Assembly (NCBI RefSeq): GCF_006346335.1
Contig: NZ_VDMC01000007.1
Location: forward strand, 62,001 to 126,000
Direction of reading: 5' to 3'
Source: Aequorivita sinensis
GTDB taxonomy: Bacteria; Bacteroidota; Bacteroidia; Flavobacteriales; Flavobacteriaceae
Length of the DNA stretch: 64,000 nucleotides
The translations under genes and the position numbers were made by a program. The notes under the pieces were generated by a model, which was not told the origin of the DNA, searched no databases, and saw only the letters and a list, made by a program, of their open reading frames with translations. Shown piece after piece: positions 17,805-26,757 of this stretch (position 1 is its first letter; each line of letters begins with the position of its first letter).

Positions 17805-19004
17805 ATGGGATTGAAACAGAATTTACATAAGCTAAAGGAAAAGTACAGAGGTACAAAAATGGCTCCTGCATTTAATGCGTTGCATACCTTCTTGTATATG
17901 CCGAATGAAACCACACATTCTGGTTCGCACGTTCGAGTAGTGGACGATTTAAAGCGAACAATGAACACGGTTATTATGGCACTTGTTCCTTGTTTAATTT
18001 TCGGAATTTTTAACGCCGGATATCAGCATTATGCTGCTATAGATGGAACTTTGCGATTAGATCCTTTTGCTAACTTCTTTACTTGGGACAACTTTGCTCT
18101 AGGTGCTTTAAAGGTGTTGCCTTTGGTTATAATTTCATACGGAGTTGGTCTTTTAATAGAATTTATTTTTGCAATTATCAACAAACATGAGGTAGAAGAA
18201 GGGTATTTGGTAACGGGTATGCTTGTGCCACTTATTGTTCCTATTGATATTCCACTTTGGATGCTTACTGTGGCGGTAATTTTTGGTGTTGTAATTGGTA
18301 AAGAAGTTTTTGGTGGAACAGGGATGAATATCCTTAACCCAGCGCTTACAATTCGTGCTTTCTTATTCTTTGCTTACCCAACTTGGATGAGTGGAGATAA
18401 AGTTTGGGTACACGGTGCTAAAGAAATGACTGGACAACCTGATGCAATTTCAGGGGAAACAATATTAGGTAGCTTAGCTCAAAACCAAGAACCTATTTAT
18501 AGTATATGGGATAGTTTCTGGGGCTTTATACCTGGATCGGTAGGAGAAACTTCTACTTTCTTAATACTATTAGGCGCAGCGTTTTTAATTTACACAAAAA
18601 TTGGAAGCTGGAGAATTATGCTTTCAGCGGTTATTGGTGCCTTAGCAATGGGGCTTATCTTTAACGGTGTTGTAAATGCTGGTTGGATTCAAGAAGGAAA
18701 TACTTTCTACGGATTAATGAGCGAAACATTCTGGCATCACTTAGTGATTGGTGGTTTAGCTTTCGGTATCGTTTATATGGCTACAGATCCAGTTACAGGT
18801 TCGCAAACCAATATGGGTAAATGGTATTACGGTTTCTTTATAGGGTTTATTTCGGTGCTAATTCGAGTGTTTAACCCGGCTTACCCAGAAGGTGTAATGC
18901 TTGCAATATTGTTGATGAACGTATTTGCACCAACAATTGACCATTACGTGGTACAAGGAAATATTAAGAAGAGAATGAAACGTTTAAAAGCTAAAACAGC
19001 GTAA
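17805..19004 (+). CDS. nqrB: Na+-translocating NADH:quinone reductase subunit B
   Basis: A 399-residue integral membrane subunit with about ten spans; it carries covalently bound FMN and riboflavin and forms much of the sodium pathway. Family segments include HVRVVDDLKRTMNTV, GKEVFGGTGMNILNPALTIRAF and MATDPVTGSQTNMGKWYYG. The FMN attachment site reads D213-A-I-S-G-E-T219 (codons 18441-18461). The usual bacterial motif is SGAT, so the Ala before the acceptor Thr is replaced by Glu here. The Thr itself is kept, so flavinylation may still happen. 2 bp before nqrC. Confidence 0.97.
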   Translation: MGLKQNLHKLKEKYRGTKMAPAFNALHTFLYMPNETTHSGSHVRVVDDLKRTMNTVIMALVPCLIFGIFNAGYQHYAAIDGTLRLDPFANFFTWDNFALGALKVLPLVIISYGVGLLIEFIFAIINKHEVEEGYLVTGMLVPLIVPIDIPLWMLTVAVIFGVVIGKEVFGGTGMNILNPALTIRAFLFFAYPTWMSGDKVWVHGAKEMTGQPDAISGETILGSLAQNQEPIYSIWDSFWGFIPGSVGETSTFLILLGAAFLIYTKIGSWRIMLSAVIGALAMGLIFNGVVNAGWIQEGNTFYGLMSETFWHHLVIGGLAFGIVYMATDPVTGSQTNMGKWYYGFFIGFISVLIRVFNPAYPEGVMLAILLMNVFAPTIDHYVVQGNIKKRMKRLKAKTA

Positions 19005-19006
19005 TC

Positions 19007-19756
19007 ATGTCAAAGAAAACAGATAAAAACTCATATACTATAATCTTTGCAGTGATTATGGTTATTGTAGTGGGGTCACTTTTAGCCGGTGTTGCACAAG
19101 GGTTAAAAAGTAAAATAACACTAAATGAGCGTTTTGAAAAGATGCAAAACATTCTTTACGCTATGGATGTTAATGGTAATGAAGGTGATGGTGATATCAC
19201 ATTTATTTCTACCGATAAAGTTGAAGAAGCTTTTTCAAAATACATTACTAAGCAATTAGTAATCCAAGGTGAAGAAGTAACAGAAGATCCGGAAGCGTAT
19301 TTAATAGATATTAAACAAGAAGAAGCTAAAGCTAAAGACCCAAACTACAAGCGTAGACTTCCTTTATTCGTAGGAGAGAAAGATGGTAAAACTCTTTATG
19401 TAATTCCTATGAGGGGTAAAGGTCTTTGGGATGCAATTTGGGGCTTCGTAGCTGTGGATAAATCGTTAGTAGTACAAGGTGTGTTCTTCGATCACGCTGG
19501 GGAAACTCCAGGTCTTGGAGCTGAGATTAAGCAACGCTACTTTATGGACGACTTTACTGGTGAACACATCTTAGATGGCGATACTTTTAAAGGAATTACC
19601 GTAGCAAAAGGTAATAACGACCCTGTTAACGAAAATAAAACCGACAATAAGGTTGATGCTATTGCTGGAGCAACTATCACTGGTGATGGAGTAACAGCAA
19701 TGATTAAAAAGGATATGAGAATGTACCTTCCTTATTTAAAATCTTTAAATCAATAA
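19007..19756 (+). CDS. nqrC: Na+-translocating NADH:quinone reductase subunit C
   Basis: A 249-residue subunit with one N-terminal membrane anchor (~11-30) and a periplasmic FMN domain. The flavin attachment motif is A220-G-A-T223 in VDAIAGATITGDGV, where FMN is joined to Thr223 by ApbE; the first position is Ala rather than Ser, a tolerated variation. The GLWDAIWGFVAVD and DHAGETPGLGAEI segments are typical of the family. 3 bp before nqrD; the flavin transferase gene apbE lies downstream of the operon. Confidence 0.97.
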   Translation: MSKKTDKNSYTIIFAVIMVIVVGSLLAGVAQGLKSKITLNERFEKMQNILYAMDVNGNEGDGDITFISTDKVEEAFSKYITKQLVIQGEEVTEDPEAYLIDIKQEEAKAKDPNYKRRLPLFVGEKDGKTLYVIPMRGKGLWDAIWGFVAVDKSLVVQGVFFDHAGETPGLGAEIKQRYFMDDFTGEHILDGDTFKGITVAKGNNDPVNENKTDNKVDAIAGATITGDGVTAMIKKDMRMYLPYLKSLNQ

Positions 19757-19759
19757 ATT

Positions 19760-20404
19760 ATGGGATTGCTATCAAAAAAAGACAGTAAGCTTATTCTAGA
19801 TCCTCTAGCGGATAATAACCCTATTACAATTCAGGTTTTAGGAATTTGCTCTGCATTAGCTATTACAGCCCAACTTAAAGCTTCAATTGTAATGGCCATT
19901 TCGGTACTTGCAGTAATGGGGATTGGTAACGTGGTTATATCGTTAATGCGTAATATAATACCTTCAAAAATTAGAATTATCGTTCAGTTGGTAGTAGTTG
20001 CCTCTTTGGTAATTGTTGTAGATCAAGTATTGAAGGCTTTTGCTTACTCGTTAAGTAAAGAACTTTCTGTATTTATTGGTTTGATTATTACTAACTGTAT
20101 TATCATGGGTCGTTTTGAGGCCTTTGCATTAGCTAACGGTCCTTGGAGATCATTCTTAGATGGTATTGGAAACGCTGCAGGTTATGGTCTTATACTTGTA
20201 ATCGTTGGGTTCTTTAGAGAGTTACTTGGTTCTGGAACACTTTTAGGATATCAAGTGCTTGGAGATCCAATTACAAAAACTGGGCTTTACGCTATAGGAT
20301 ATGAAAACAATGGATTCATGCTATTGTCTCCAATGGCTTTGATTATCGTAGGATTAATCATTTGGGTACAACGCGCAAGAAACAAAGACTTAATAGAGGA
20401 ATAA
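19760..20404 (+). CDS. nqrD: Na+-translocating NADH:quinone reductase subunit D
   Basis: A 214-residue membrane subunit of six predicted spans, one of the two homologous half-channel subunits (NqrD/NqrE, related to RnfE/RnfA) that hold the intramembrane iron-sulfur centre. The conserved [18 protein letters not shown] segment contains the Cys ligand. [15 protein letters not shown] near the N-terminus supplies the second Cys. A 74-bp spacer separates it from nqrE, the only sizeable gap in the operon. Confidence 0.97.
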   Translation: MGLLSKKDSKLILDPLADNNPITIQVLGICSALAITAQLKASIVMAISVLAVMGIGNVVISLMRNIIPSKIRIIVQLVVVASLVIVVDQVLKAFAYSLSKELSVFIGLIITNCIIMGRFEAFALANGPWRSFLDGIGNAAGYGLILVIVGFFRELLGSGTLLGYQVLGDPITKTGLYAIGYENNGFMLLSPMALIIVGLIIWVQRARNKDLIEE

Positions 20405-20478
20405 CAAACTAGGCAGATGACGGTTGTAGTAGGTCTTCCTATTTTTTAACTGAAGCTGCAAACTCAATTACTGAACAA

Positions 20479-21219
20479 ATGGAACACGTAGAGTTATTTT
20501 TTAAATCGATATTTATAGACAACATGGTATTCGCCACGTTCCTTGGAATGTGTTCTTACTTAGCGGTGTCTAAAAAAGTATCAACTGCTGTTGGTCTTGG
20601 TGCTGCAGTTATTTTCGTACTAGCAGTTACTGTACCTATAAACTGGCTTTTAGATCAATATATATTAAAGGAAGGAGCTTTAATTTGGTTAGGAGAAGAA
20701 TATGCTTCTTACGACTTAAGCTTCCTATCATTCATTCTTTTTATTGCAACCATTGCTACTATGGTTCAGCTAGTAGAGATTGTAGTAGAGAAGTTTTCAC
20801 CTTCACTATATAACTCTTTAGGTATTTTCTTACCGCTTATTGCTGTAAACTGTGCGATATTAGGAGGATCATTATTTATGCAATCTAGAGAAATCGAAAC
20901 TTTAGGGTTGGCATTAAACTACGGGGTAAGCTCAGGAATTGGTTGGTTTTTAGCTATTCTTGCTATAGCAGCAATTCGTGAAAAAATCCGTTACTCAAAT
21001 GTTCCAGCACCATTAAGAGGATTGGGAATTACATTTATCATTACTGGTTTAATGGCGATTGGATTTATGAGTTTCGGTGGTATGTTAACCGGTGGTGATG
21101 AGGACACATCTTCATTAGAAGGAAATCCTGAAAACTTAGGAATTCAAACTGAACAAATTCAAAATGAAAATACAGAGGCCGTGAAAACGGTTGAAGTTTC
21201 AACTATAACGAAGCAATAG
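20479..21219 (+). CDS. nqrE: Na+-translocating NADH:quinone reductase subunit E, with C-terminal extension
   Basis: A 246-residue membrane subunit of six predicted spans pairing with NqrD. The Cys ligands lie in [13 protein letters not shown] and [14 protein letters not shown]. The familiar enterobacterial/Vibrio subunit is about 198 residues; here the core ends near residue 205 (FMSFGGM) and is followed by a polar acidic tail of about 40 residues rich in Glu, Asn and Thr. The tail looks disordered and has no motif I recognise. One bp before nqrF. Confidence 0.96.
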   Translation: MEHVELFFKSIFIDNMVFATFLGMCSYLAVSKKVSTAVGLGAAVIFVLAVTVPINWLLDQYILKEGALIWLGEEYASYDLSFLSFILFIATIATMVQLVEIVVEKFSPSLYNSLGIFLPLIAVNCAILGGSLFMQSREIETLGLALNYGVSSGIGWFLAILAIAAIREKIRYSNVPAPLRGLGITFIITGLMAIGFMSFGGMLTGGDEDTSSLEGNPENLGIQTEQIQNENTEAVKTVEVSTITKQ

Positions 21220-21220
21220 T

Positions 21221-22531
21221 ATGTTTTTAGCAGTAAGTACACTCGGAGTAATTATAGTAACAGTTGTAGCCTTTCTAGTGCTAACCTTGTTATTGGTTTC
21301 ACTATTACTCTTTACCAAACAAAAATTATCACCGTCGGGGCCTGTAAAGATTACTATCAACGACGAAAAAGTGATTGAAGTAGAAAGTGGTGGCTCACTT
21401 CTAACTACTTTAAGTAACGAAAAAATATTCTTACCATCTGCTTGTGGTGGAGGTGGAACATGTATTCAATGTGAATGCCACGTATTATCAGGGGGTGGTG
21501 AAGCATTACCTACAGAAACTCCTCACTTTACTCGTAAAGAGTTACAAGAAGGTGCACGTCTTTCTTGCCAAGTGAAAGTTAAGCAGGATATGAATATTTC
21601 AATTCCAGAAGAAATCTTCGGAATTAAAAAATGGGATGCTACTGTGGTTAGAAACTACAACGTTGCATCTTTTATTAAAGAATTTGTAGTTGAAATCCCT
21701 GAGGATATGAACTATAAAGCTGGAGGGTATATTCAAATTGAAATTCCACCATGTGAGATTAAATTCTCAGATATGGATATTACGGCCCACCCTGAGGAGC
21801 ACGATAGACCAGACAAATTTCAAGAGGAGTGGGATAAATTTAAACTTTGGCCACTTGTGATGAAGAATACCGAAGTTACTGAAAGAGCCTACTCAATGGC
21901 TTCTTACCCAGCAGAAGGACGCGAGATTATGCTTAACGTTCGTATTGCAACTCCCCCATTCGACCGTGCAAAAGGTGGATGGATGGATGTTAATCCAGGT
22001 ATTGCTTCATCGTACATATTTAACTGTAAAGAAGGTGATAAAGTTGTTATTTCTGGTCCTTTCGGTGAATTCTTTATCAACCCTTCAGAAGCAGAAATGC
22101 TTTATGTTGGTGGTGGAGCAGGAATGGCACCAATGAGATCTCACTTATACCACTTATTCAAAACCTTAAAAACAGGACGTAAAGTTACATATTGGTACGG
22201 TGGACGTTCTAAAAGAGAGCTTTTTTACTTAGATCACTTTAAAGAATTAGAAAACGAATTTCCGAACTTTAAGTTCTACTTAGCATTATCTGAACCATTA
22301 GAAGAAGATAATTGGAAAGTGAAAAAGGACATTCACGATGAAGAAGGAGACGGTTTCGTAGGGTTTATTCACCAAGTAGTTATCGATAACTACCTAAACC
22401 ACCATGATACTCCAGAAGATATCGAATTGTATTTCTGTGGTCCTCCATTGATGAACCAAGCTGTTCAAAAAATGGGTGAAGACTTCGGAATCCCAGATGA
22501 GAACATCCGTTTCGATGATTTCGGAGGATAA
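21221..22531 (+). CDS. nqrF: Na+-translocating NADH:quinone reductase subunit F
   Basis: A 436-residue electron-input subunit that takes hydride from NADH. Order of parts: N-terminal membrane helix (1-30); a 2Fe-2S ferredoxin domain with ligands Cys75, Cys81, Cys84 and Cys116; an FAD domain ([10 protein letters not shown] near 228); and an NAD-binding domain ([40 protein letters not shown]), ending in the typical FDDFGG. Length is slightly above the usual ~407. Last gene of the operon, followed by a terminator. Confidence 0.97.
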   Translation: MFLAVSTLGVIIVTVVAFLVLTLLLVSLLLFTKQKLSPSGPVKITINDEKVIEVESGGSLLTTLSNEKIFLPSACGGGGTCIQCECHVLSGGGEALPTETPHFTRKELQEGARLSCQVKVKQDMNISIPEEIFGIKKWDATVVRNYNVASFIKEFVVEIPEDMNYKAGGYIQIEIPPCEIKFSDMDITAHPEEHDRPDKFQEEWDKFKLWPLVMKNTEVTERAYSMASYPAEGREIMLNVRIATPPFDRAKGGWMDVNPGIASSYIFNCKEGDKVVISGPFGEFFINPSEAEMLYVGGGAGMAPMRSHLYHLFKTLKTGRKVTYWYGGRSKRELFYLDHFKELENEFPNFKFYLALSEPLEEDNWKVKKDIHDEEGDGFVGFIHQVVIDNYLNHHDTPEDIELYFCGPPLMNQAVQKMGEDFGIPDENIRFDDFGG

Positions 22532-22549
22532 TAGTCATCTTAAATATTT

Positions 22550-22579
22550 AAAAACCGTTTCAATTTTGAAACGGTTTTT
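22550..22579 (+). terminator. Rho-independent terminator of the nqr operon
   Basis: A stem of up to 14 bp (22550-22563 with 22566-22579; AAAAACCGTTTCAA arm) is followed by further Ts. It starts 18 bp after the nqrF stop codon, so the following gene probably has its own promoter. Confidence 0.88.
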
Positions 22580-22612
22580 TTGTATAACGTAATCCTATTT
22601 TCCTTAATTTTG
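22579..22612 (+). promoter_or_regulatory. Candidate promoter of the NQR-linked small gene
   Basis: TTTG (22579-22582) and TAATTTTG (22605-22612) are 22 bp apart, fitting the Bacteroidota pattern. The -7 box ends only 8 bp before the ATG at 22621, so the transcript would be nearly leaderless. It begins inside the terminator T-run. Confidence 0.5.
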
Positions 22613-22620
22613 ATTTAATT

Positions 22621-22983
22621 ATGGCACAAAAACTTACAAAACAAGAATTACATAACCTTGCAATGAATATTGTTGGGAAACAATTGAAAGAAGATGGATT
22701 TGAATTTTTAGGGGTTAACTCAAAACTTAAAAAGGATCCGCAGTTTGTCGCTTTAAAAAACAAAGAGCTTCATTTTATTATTGTAAGAGCTATCTCTTAT
22801 CCTCAAGATGCTACAGCATACGACCCTGTTTTTATGCAAACAATAAAGGAGCACGCATCTAAATTTGATGCAAAAACTTACTATGCTGGTGTAGGTTTAG
22901 GACATGGAAGTGATTACGGTAAGCCTGTTTTGAAAAACGAAGATTACACGCTTGTCTATAAAGGATTACAAGAAATAATTTAA
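22621..22983 (+). CDS. Small conserved NQR-linked protein, function unknown
   Basis: A 120-residue soluble protein with no signal peptide or Cys. Pattern: N-terminal helix (KQELHNLAMNIVGKQLKEDGFEFL), a KDPQFVALKNKELHFIIVRA beta core and a C-terminal HGSDYGKPVLKNEDYTLVYKGL strand-helix end. The layout (helix, then ExxG...P.FVA...I.VR) faintly recalls small restriction-like nuclease or XisH-type folds, but the catalytic residues are not clear. Similar small proteins in Flavobacteriaceae are sometimes mislabelled as NqrF because of their position after the nqr genes; it has no iron-sulfur, FAD or NAD motif. It lies between the nqr terminator and apbE. Confidence 0.7.
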   Translation: MAQKLTKQELHNLAMNIVGKQLKEDGFEFLGVNSKLKKDPQFVALKNKELHFIIVRAISYPQDATAYDPVFMQTIKEHASKFDAKTYYAGVGLGHGSDYGKPVLKNEDYTLVYKGLQEII

Positions 22984-23010
22984 TCTAGTTTAACACTATA
23001 CACTTATCGT

Positions 23011-24027
23011 ATGTTTCAATTTGTGAAATACATTGCATTGTCTTTTTTACTAGTATTAACTTCTTGTGATAAGGATAAAGACACTCCCATCTATCTTCAG
23101 GGTGAAGCTTTTGGTACTACTTATAATATTCAGTTGTACTCAGAAAATGATTTAAATTTTAAAAAGGCAATAGACTCTGTTATCGATGCCGTAAATCATT
23201 CTGTAAGTACATATATTCCTGAAAGTGATATCTCAAAAATTAATCGTGGAGACTCTACTTTAGTTGTGGATGCTATCTTTAAAGAAGTGTTTGAAATTTC
23301 GGAAGATGTGAATAGGAAAACAAGTGGTTATTTCGATCCAACAATTGGAGTATTGCGAAATGCTTATGGTTTTGGTGATGTAAAACATTTAAAAGTTATA
23401 GATAGTACAACCTTAGATTCTCTCATGAACTATGTTGGATTTCACAAAGTTAAAATAAATGCAAACGGAACAGTTTCTAAAGAATACCCTCAAATTTACT
23501 TCGATTTTAATGCTGTAGCTAAAGGCTTCGGAATTGATTGTATTGGCCGCTACTTAGAGTTCAAAGGAGTTAGTAATTACCTTATTGAATTAGGTGGTGA
23601 GATTCTTGCTAAGGGTCAGAATTTAAACAGTCAGCAAGATTGGATAGTAGGGATTGAAACTGTAGATTCCGAATTAACTGATCGTTCTTATGAAGCGACT
23701 GTTAAGCTTAAAAATATTGCAATGGCGTCGTCAGGAAATTACCGTAAGTTCAGAATTGATTCAGCAACTGGTAAAAGTTATGTACACACTTTAAACCCGT
23801 TAACAGGTTCTGCAGAAAAGAGTGATGTAACTAGCGCAACTGTACTTGCCGAAACTTGTGCTTTGGCAGATGCTTATGCAACCTCATTTATGGCTTTAGG
23901 TCTTGAAAAATCTAAAAACTTACTTGAAAACCTTGCAGGTGTTGAGGCTTATTTAACCTTCAATGATTCATTAAACAACCATCAGGTTTTTATAACCAAA
24001 GGTTTTAAAAGACAATTAGGAAATTAG
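23011..24027 (+). CDS. apbE: FAD:protein FMN transferase (lipoprotein)
   Basis: A 338-residue lipoprotein (lipobox LTSC, Cys19) of the ApbE/Ftp family, which moves FMN from FAD to a Thr in D..(S/A)GAT motifs of NqrB and NqrC on the outer face of the cytoplasmic membrane. Visible landmarks: QGEAFGTTYNIQLYS, the SGYFDPTIGVL segment, FDFNAVAKGFGID and GGEILAKGQN for FAD/Mg2+, and MASSGNYRKF with VHTLNPLTG. The C-terminal acidic ligand region TVLAETCALADAYATSFMALG is intact. Its place 28 bp after the NQR-linked gene ties it to maturation of the complex. The 3' end overlaps the converging methyltransferase gene by 12 bp. Confidence 0.95.
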   Translation: MFQFVKYIALSFLLVLTSCDKDKDTPIYLQGEAFGTTYNIQLYSENDLNFKKAIDSVIDAVNHSVSTYIPESDISKINRGDSTLVVDAIFKEVFEISEDVNRKTSGYFDPTIGVLRNAYGFGDVKHLKVIDSTTLDSLMNYVGFHKVKINANGTVSKEYPQIYFDFNAVAKGFGIDCIGRYLEFKGVSNYLIELGGEILAKGQNLNSQQDWIVGIETVDSELTDRSYEATVKLKNIAMASSGNYRKFRIDSATGKSYVHTLNPLTGSAEKSDVTSATVLAETCALADAYATSFMALGLEKSKNLLENLAGVEAYLTFNDSLNNHQVFITKGFKRQLGN

Positions 24028-24780
24028 TTTTCGGCAAACTGGAATTAATTCGCCTTTCGGAAGTTTGTACTTTTCAACCTCCTCAGAAGTTAAAGTGCTT
24101 GTGTAATCTACAGCTTCTACATTAAACCCGATGCTTTCTAGTTTTGTAAAGTAATCCATCCCATAAACACGAACGTGGTCATACTGTCCAAATATTTTTG
24201 CGCGTTCCTTAGGGTCTGTAATACTGTCGTCTTCAAAAGTAGTATCTAAATCGGCTTTGTAAGGCACCTGAAGAATCGCCGTGCCGCCCGGAGCTAGAAT
24301 ACGGTATAATTCCATCATCGCTTTAGTATCGTCGGGGATATGCTCTAAAACGTGATTGCAAATTATAAAATCAAATTCATTATCCTTAAAGGGTAGATTG
24401 CAAATATCAGCCTTTACATCAGCAATGGGAGAATTTAAATCTGTTGTTGTGTAATTCAGGTTTTTCATTTTCCTGAATTTTTTATAGAAAGCTTGTTCTG
24501 GAGCAAAATGTAGAACTTTTATATTATCCGTGAAAAATCCTGTTTCATTTTTTAAATAAAGCCAAAACAGCCTATGTCTTTCCAAGGAAAGGGTTCCAGG
24601 AGAAAGTGCATTCTCACGAATAACTTCATATCCATATGGAAGAAACTTTCGATAAGATTTCCCGTCTATTGGATCAGTGAATTTATTGCCTCTCAAGAAA
24701 AAAGAAAGAATCGGGCGTCCGATAATACTCAGCCTGATAAGCAAAGGACGAGGAATGGTATTTAGGATTTTCTTGAACAA
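24016..24780 (-). CDS. SAM-dependent class I methyltransferase
   Basis: A 254-residue methyltransferase. The first ~75 residues are a basic, hydrophobic N-terminal region (RPLLIRLSIIGRPILSFFLRG, IDGKSYRKFLPYG, LSPGTLSLERHRLFWLYL). The Rossmann core follows: motif I is the atypical VLHFAPEQAFYKKF, then TTDLNSP, ADICNLPFKDNEFDFIICNHVLEHIPDD and RILAPGGTAILQVP. The N-terminal PYG...SLERHRL part is typical of a Bacteroidota family of unknown substrate, possibly envelope glycan or lipid related (inference). The start codon is TTG at 24780; no ATG is available before the conserved region. Confidence 0.85.
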   Translation of the reverse strand: MFKKILNTIPRPLLIRLSIIGRPILSFFLRGNKFTDPIDGKSYRKFLPYGYEVIRENALSPGTLSLERHRLFWLYLKNETGFFTDNIKVLHFAPEQAFYKKFRKMKNLNYTTTDLNSPIADVKADICNLPFKDNEFDFIICNHVLEHIPDDTKAMMELYRILAPGGTAILQVPYKADLDTTFEDDSITDPKERAKIFGQYDHVRVYGMDYFTKLESIGFNVEAVDYTSTLTSEEVEKYKLPKGELIPVCRKLIS

Positions 24781-24856
24781 AGTGTAGGGCTTGAACTCTA
24801 AAACTTTTGCACCTTGCGATTAAATATTAAACGCATAGGTGCAAAGGCCTTAAAGT

Positions 24857-25663
24857 TTATAAGTTTCTGAATTCTTTTTCTTCGTCGCTAGTAATACCTA
24901 GCGCATCATAAATATAATCAAAGGTAGATAGTAATTCAGGTTTTCCATCTACAAGAGCGATATCGTGTTCAAAGTGAGCACTTGGTTGTCCGTCTAAAGT
25001 TACAATAGTCCAGCCGTCATTTAATTGCTTTACTCTGTGAGTTCCCATATTAATCATAGGCTCTAGCGCAATTGTCATTCCTTCTACAAATTTCTTTCCA
25101 CGACCACGACGTCCGTAGTTTGGCATTTCCGGATCTTCATGCATTTTACGACCAATTCCGTGACCTACAAGTTCACGAACTACTCCATAACCATGTGCTT
25201 CACAGTAATTTTGAATTGCGTATCCTACATCTCCTACACGGTTTCCTTTTTTAAATTCACGAATACCTATATAAAGAGATTCCTTAGTGATTTTTAAAAG
25301 TTTTTTGATTTCTGGTGAAACTTCACCTACTTCAAAAGTATAGGCATGGTCTCCGTAAAATCCATTTTTTATCGCCCCGCAATCAATCGCTACAATATCT
25401 CCTTCTTTTAAAGGTATATCGGTAGGAAGTCCATGAACTACTGCTTCGTTTACACTGGTAAGTAAAGTTGAAGGACAGTCGTAAAGCCCTAAAAATCCTG
25501 GAATCGCATCTTGGCTACGGATATACTCTTCAGCCATTTTATTTAGCTGATTAGTTGTAACCCCTGGTTTTACCTCCTTTGCAAGCATTCCTAAAGTACG
25601 GGATACTACTAATGCACTTTCGCGCATTAATTCAATTTCTTCTCTTGTTTTTGGTATAATCAT
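24857..25663 (-). CDS. map: Methionine aminopeptidase type I
   Basis: A 268-residue cytosolic enzyme that removes the initiator Met from nascent proteins. Metal ligands fall in the family motifs: VAIDCGAIKNGFYGDHAYTF (two Asp), LVGHGIGRKMHEDP (His), ALEPMINMG (Glu) and HFEHDIAL (Glu). The substrate His is in VNEAVVHGLP. No N-terminal zinc-finger extension. 4 bp after the HAD phosphatase gene on the same strand, so probably co-transcribed with it. Confidence 0.96.
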   Translation of the reverse strand: MIIPKTREEIELMRESALVVSRTLGMLAKEVKPGVTTNQLNKMAEEYIRSQDAIPGFLGLYDCPSTLLTSVNEAVVHGLPTDIPLKEGDIVAIDCGAIKNGFYGDHAYTFEVGEVSPEIKKLLKITKESLYIGIREFKKGNRVGDVGYAIQNYCEAHGYGVVRELVGHGIGRKMHEDPEMPNYGRRGRGKKFVEGMTIALEPMINMGTHRVKQLNDGWTIVTLDGQPSAHFEHDIALVDGKPELLSTFDYIYDALGITSDEEKEFRNL

Positions 25664-25667
25664 ATCT

Positions 25668-26078
25668 TTATTTCAAAAAGGAAAACCACCCTTTCTTTTT
25701 AGTAGTGTATTTATTAGAAATAGGTTTTTCTCCAACTAGTTCTTGGTAAATTTCTCCCCAACTTTTAAGTCCGCCAACATTTCTGTCGTCAATAAAAATA
25801 TCTGCGTTTATTTTGCGACTGTGAGAGAGGTTGAATTTTTCTTCAGGAAAGCTGTTGTTGACTGCGTAGAAAACAATACCATTATCCTTGCAAAACTGTA
25901 CTGCCTCTTCCAATTCCGGACCTTTTCTGTACGTCCATAAAATAAGTCGATGACCTTTATCCTGCAGTTTCTTTAATGTTTCAAAAGCAAAGATGATAGG
26001 TTTGCCTATACGAGGGTACTTGTCCTCTACGATGGTTCCATCAAAATCTACAGCAATAGTTATTGTTTCTCCAATCAT
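25668..26078 (-). CDS. HAD-superfamily hydrolase, BT0820-type
   Basis: A 136-residue single-domain HAD protein with a very small cap. Motif I is IAVDFDGTIVED (nucleophile Asp and second Asp), motif II ILWTYRKG (Thr), and motif IV NADIFIDDRNVGG (two Asp). BT0820-type proteins are small metal-dependent phosphatases of unclear physiological substrate. An upstream in-frame TTG at 26093 exists, but I prefer the ATG at 26078, which starts MIGETITIAVDFDG. A TAATTTTG box lies about 20 bp upstream of that ATG. Next gene is map, 4 bp on. Confidence 0.85.
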   Translation of the reverse strand: MIGETITIAVDFDGTIVEDKYPRIGKPIIFAFETLKKLQDKGHRLILWTYRKGPELEEAVQFCKDNGIVFYAVNNSFPEEKFNLSHSRKINADIFIDDRNVGGLKSWGEIYQELVGEKPISNKYTTKKKGWFSFLK

Positions 26079-26097
26079 TTCAATTTTTTTCAAGCTG

Positions 26098-26105
26098 CAA
26101 AATTA
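26098..26105 (-). promoter_or_regulatory. Candidate -7 box of the HAD-map unit
   Basis: Reads TAATTTTG on the minus strand, matching TAnnTTTG, 20 bp before the chosen ATG at 26078. This position argues against the upstream TTG start at 26093, which would leave no leader. Confidence 0.42.
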
Positions 26106-26131
26106 CAAAGAATTATACCGATGCTAAAGTT

Positions 26132-26722
26132 TTATTCGGCGTAAGCGTGCTTGTAATTTTTACCACTCAATATTTTAAGCATATCTTTTTCAACCGTCTC
26201 AATTGGGTACTCTACAATTCGACCTAATTCAACTCCATCTTTATAAAATATTATGGTTGGAACGTTAATGATATCCTTTCCATCTTCTAATCCTTGAGGT
26301 GTAGTTTTTTCGTCGTTAACATTTACTAGAGTAAGGTTAGATTCGTCAAAACCAGTGTCGTCTAATATTTTATACAAATGTGGAACATCACGCTGACTAT
26401 CTTCACACCAAGTACCCATAAAAACTGAGATAGATACATCTTCAAGAAGTGGCTTTAACTCATTTGCAACCTCTGGAGCTGTTCTGTAATGACTATAACC
26501 TAAATTATACCATTCTTTAAAAGGCTCCATTAGTAATCCTTGTCTGTTAGATTCTCCTAAAAGCATAACTGTGTCTTCATAGGGAACAGTGTCGTTAATT
26601 TTTTTATTACTGTTTTCTGTTGCCATTTCAATTGCGCTATTTTCAAGTGAATTTTTTTTGTCTTTTGAAGAATTACAGGCTACCAAAAGGGTAGCAGAGA
26701 GAATTAAAATTACTTTTTTCAT
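26132..26722 (-). CDS. Thioredoxin-fold lipoprotein with CxxS site
   Basis: A 196-residue lipoprotein (lipobox LVAC, Cys16) with a low-complexity Asn/Ser/Glu linker to about residue 55, then a thioredoxin-like domain (about 75-185). The active-site position reads GTWC106-E-D-S109, so the resolving Cys of a normal CxxC site is replaced by Ser. The following helix (RDVPHLYKIL), the cis-Pro loop NVPTIIFYKDG and the LGRIVEYP strand are conserved. A monothiol site suggests an isomerase- or glutathione-like role, or thiol binding, rather than simple reduction (inference). Likely anchored facing the periplasm. Single gene upstream of the map unit. Confidence 0.83.
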   Translation of the reverse strand: MKKVILILSATLLVACNSSKDKKNSLENSAIEMATENSNKKINDTVPYEDTVMLLGESNRQGLLMEPFKEWYNLGYSHYRTAPEVANELKPLLEDVSISVFMGTWCEDSQRDVPHLYKILDDTGFDESNLTLVNVNDEKTTPQGLEDGKDIINVPTIIFYKDGVELGRIVEYPIETVEKDMLKILSGKNYKHAYAE

Positions 26723-26757
26723 AGTTAAGTTTGATGTTAATTTTTACATTAAATATT

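Noticed and set aside
20405-20478. 10-codon frame (starts ATGACGGTT) between nqrD and nqrE
   Set aside because: Too short and without support; treated as spacer within the operon.
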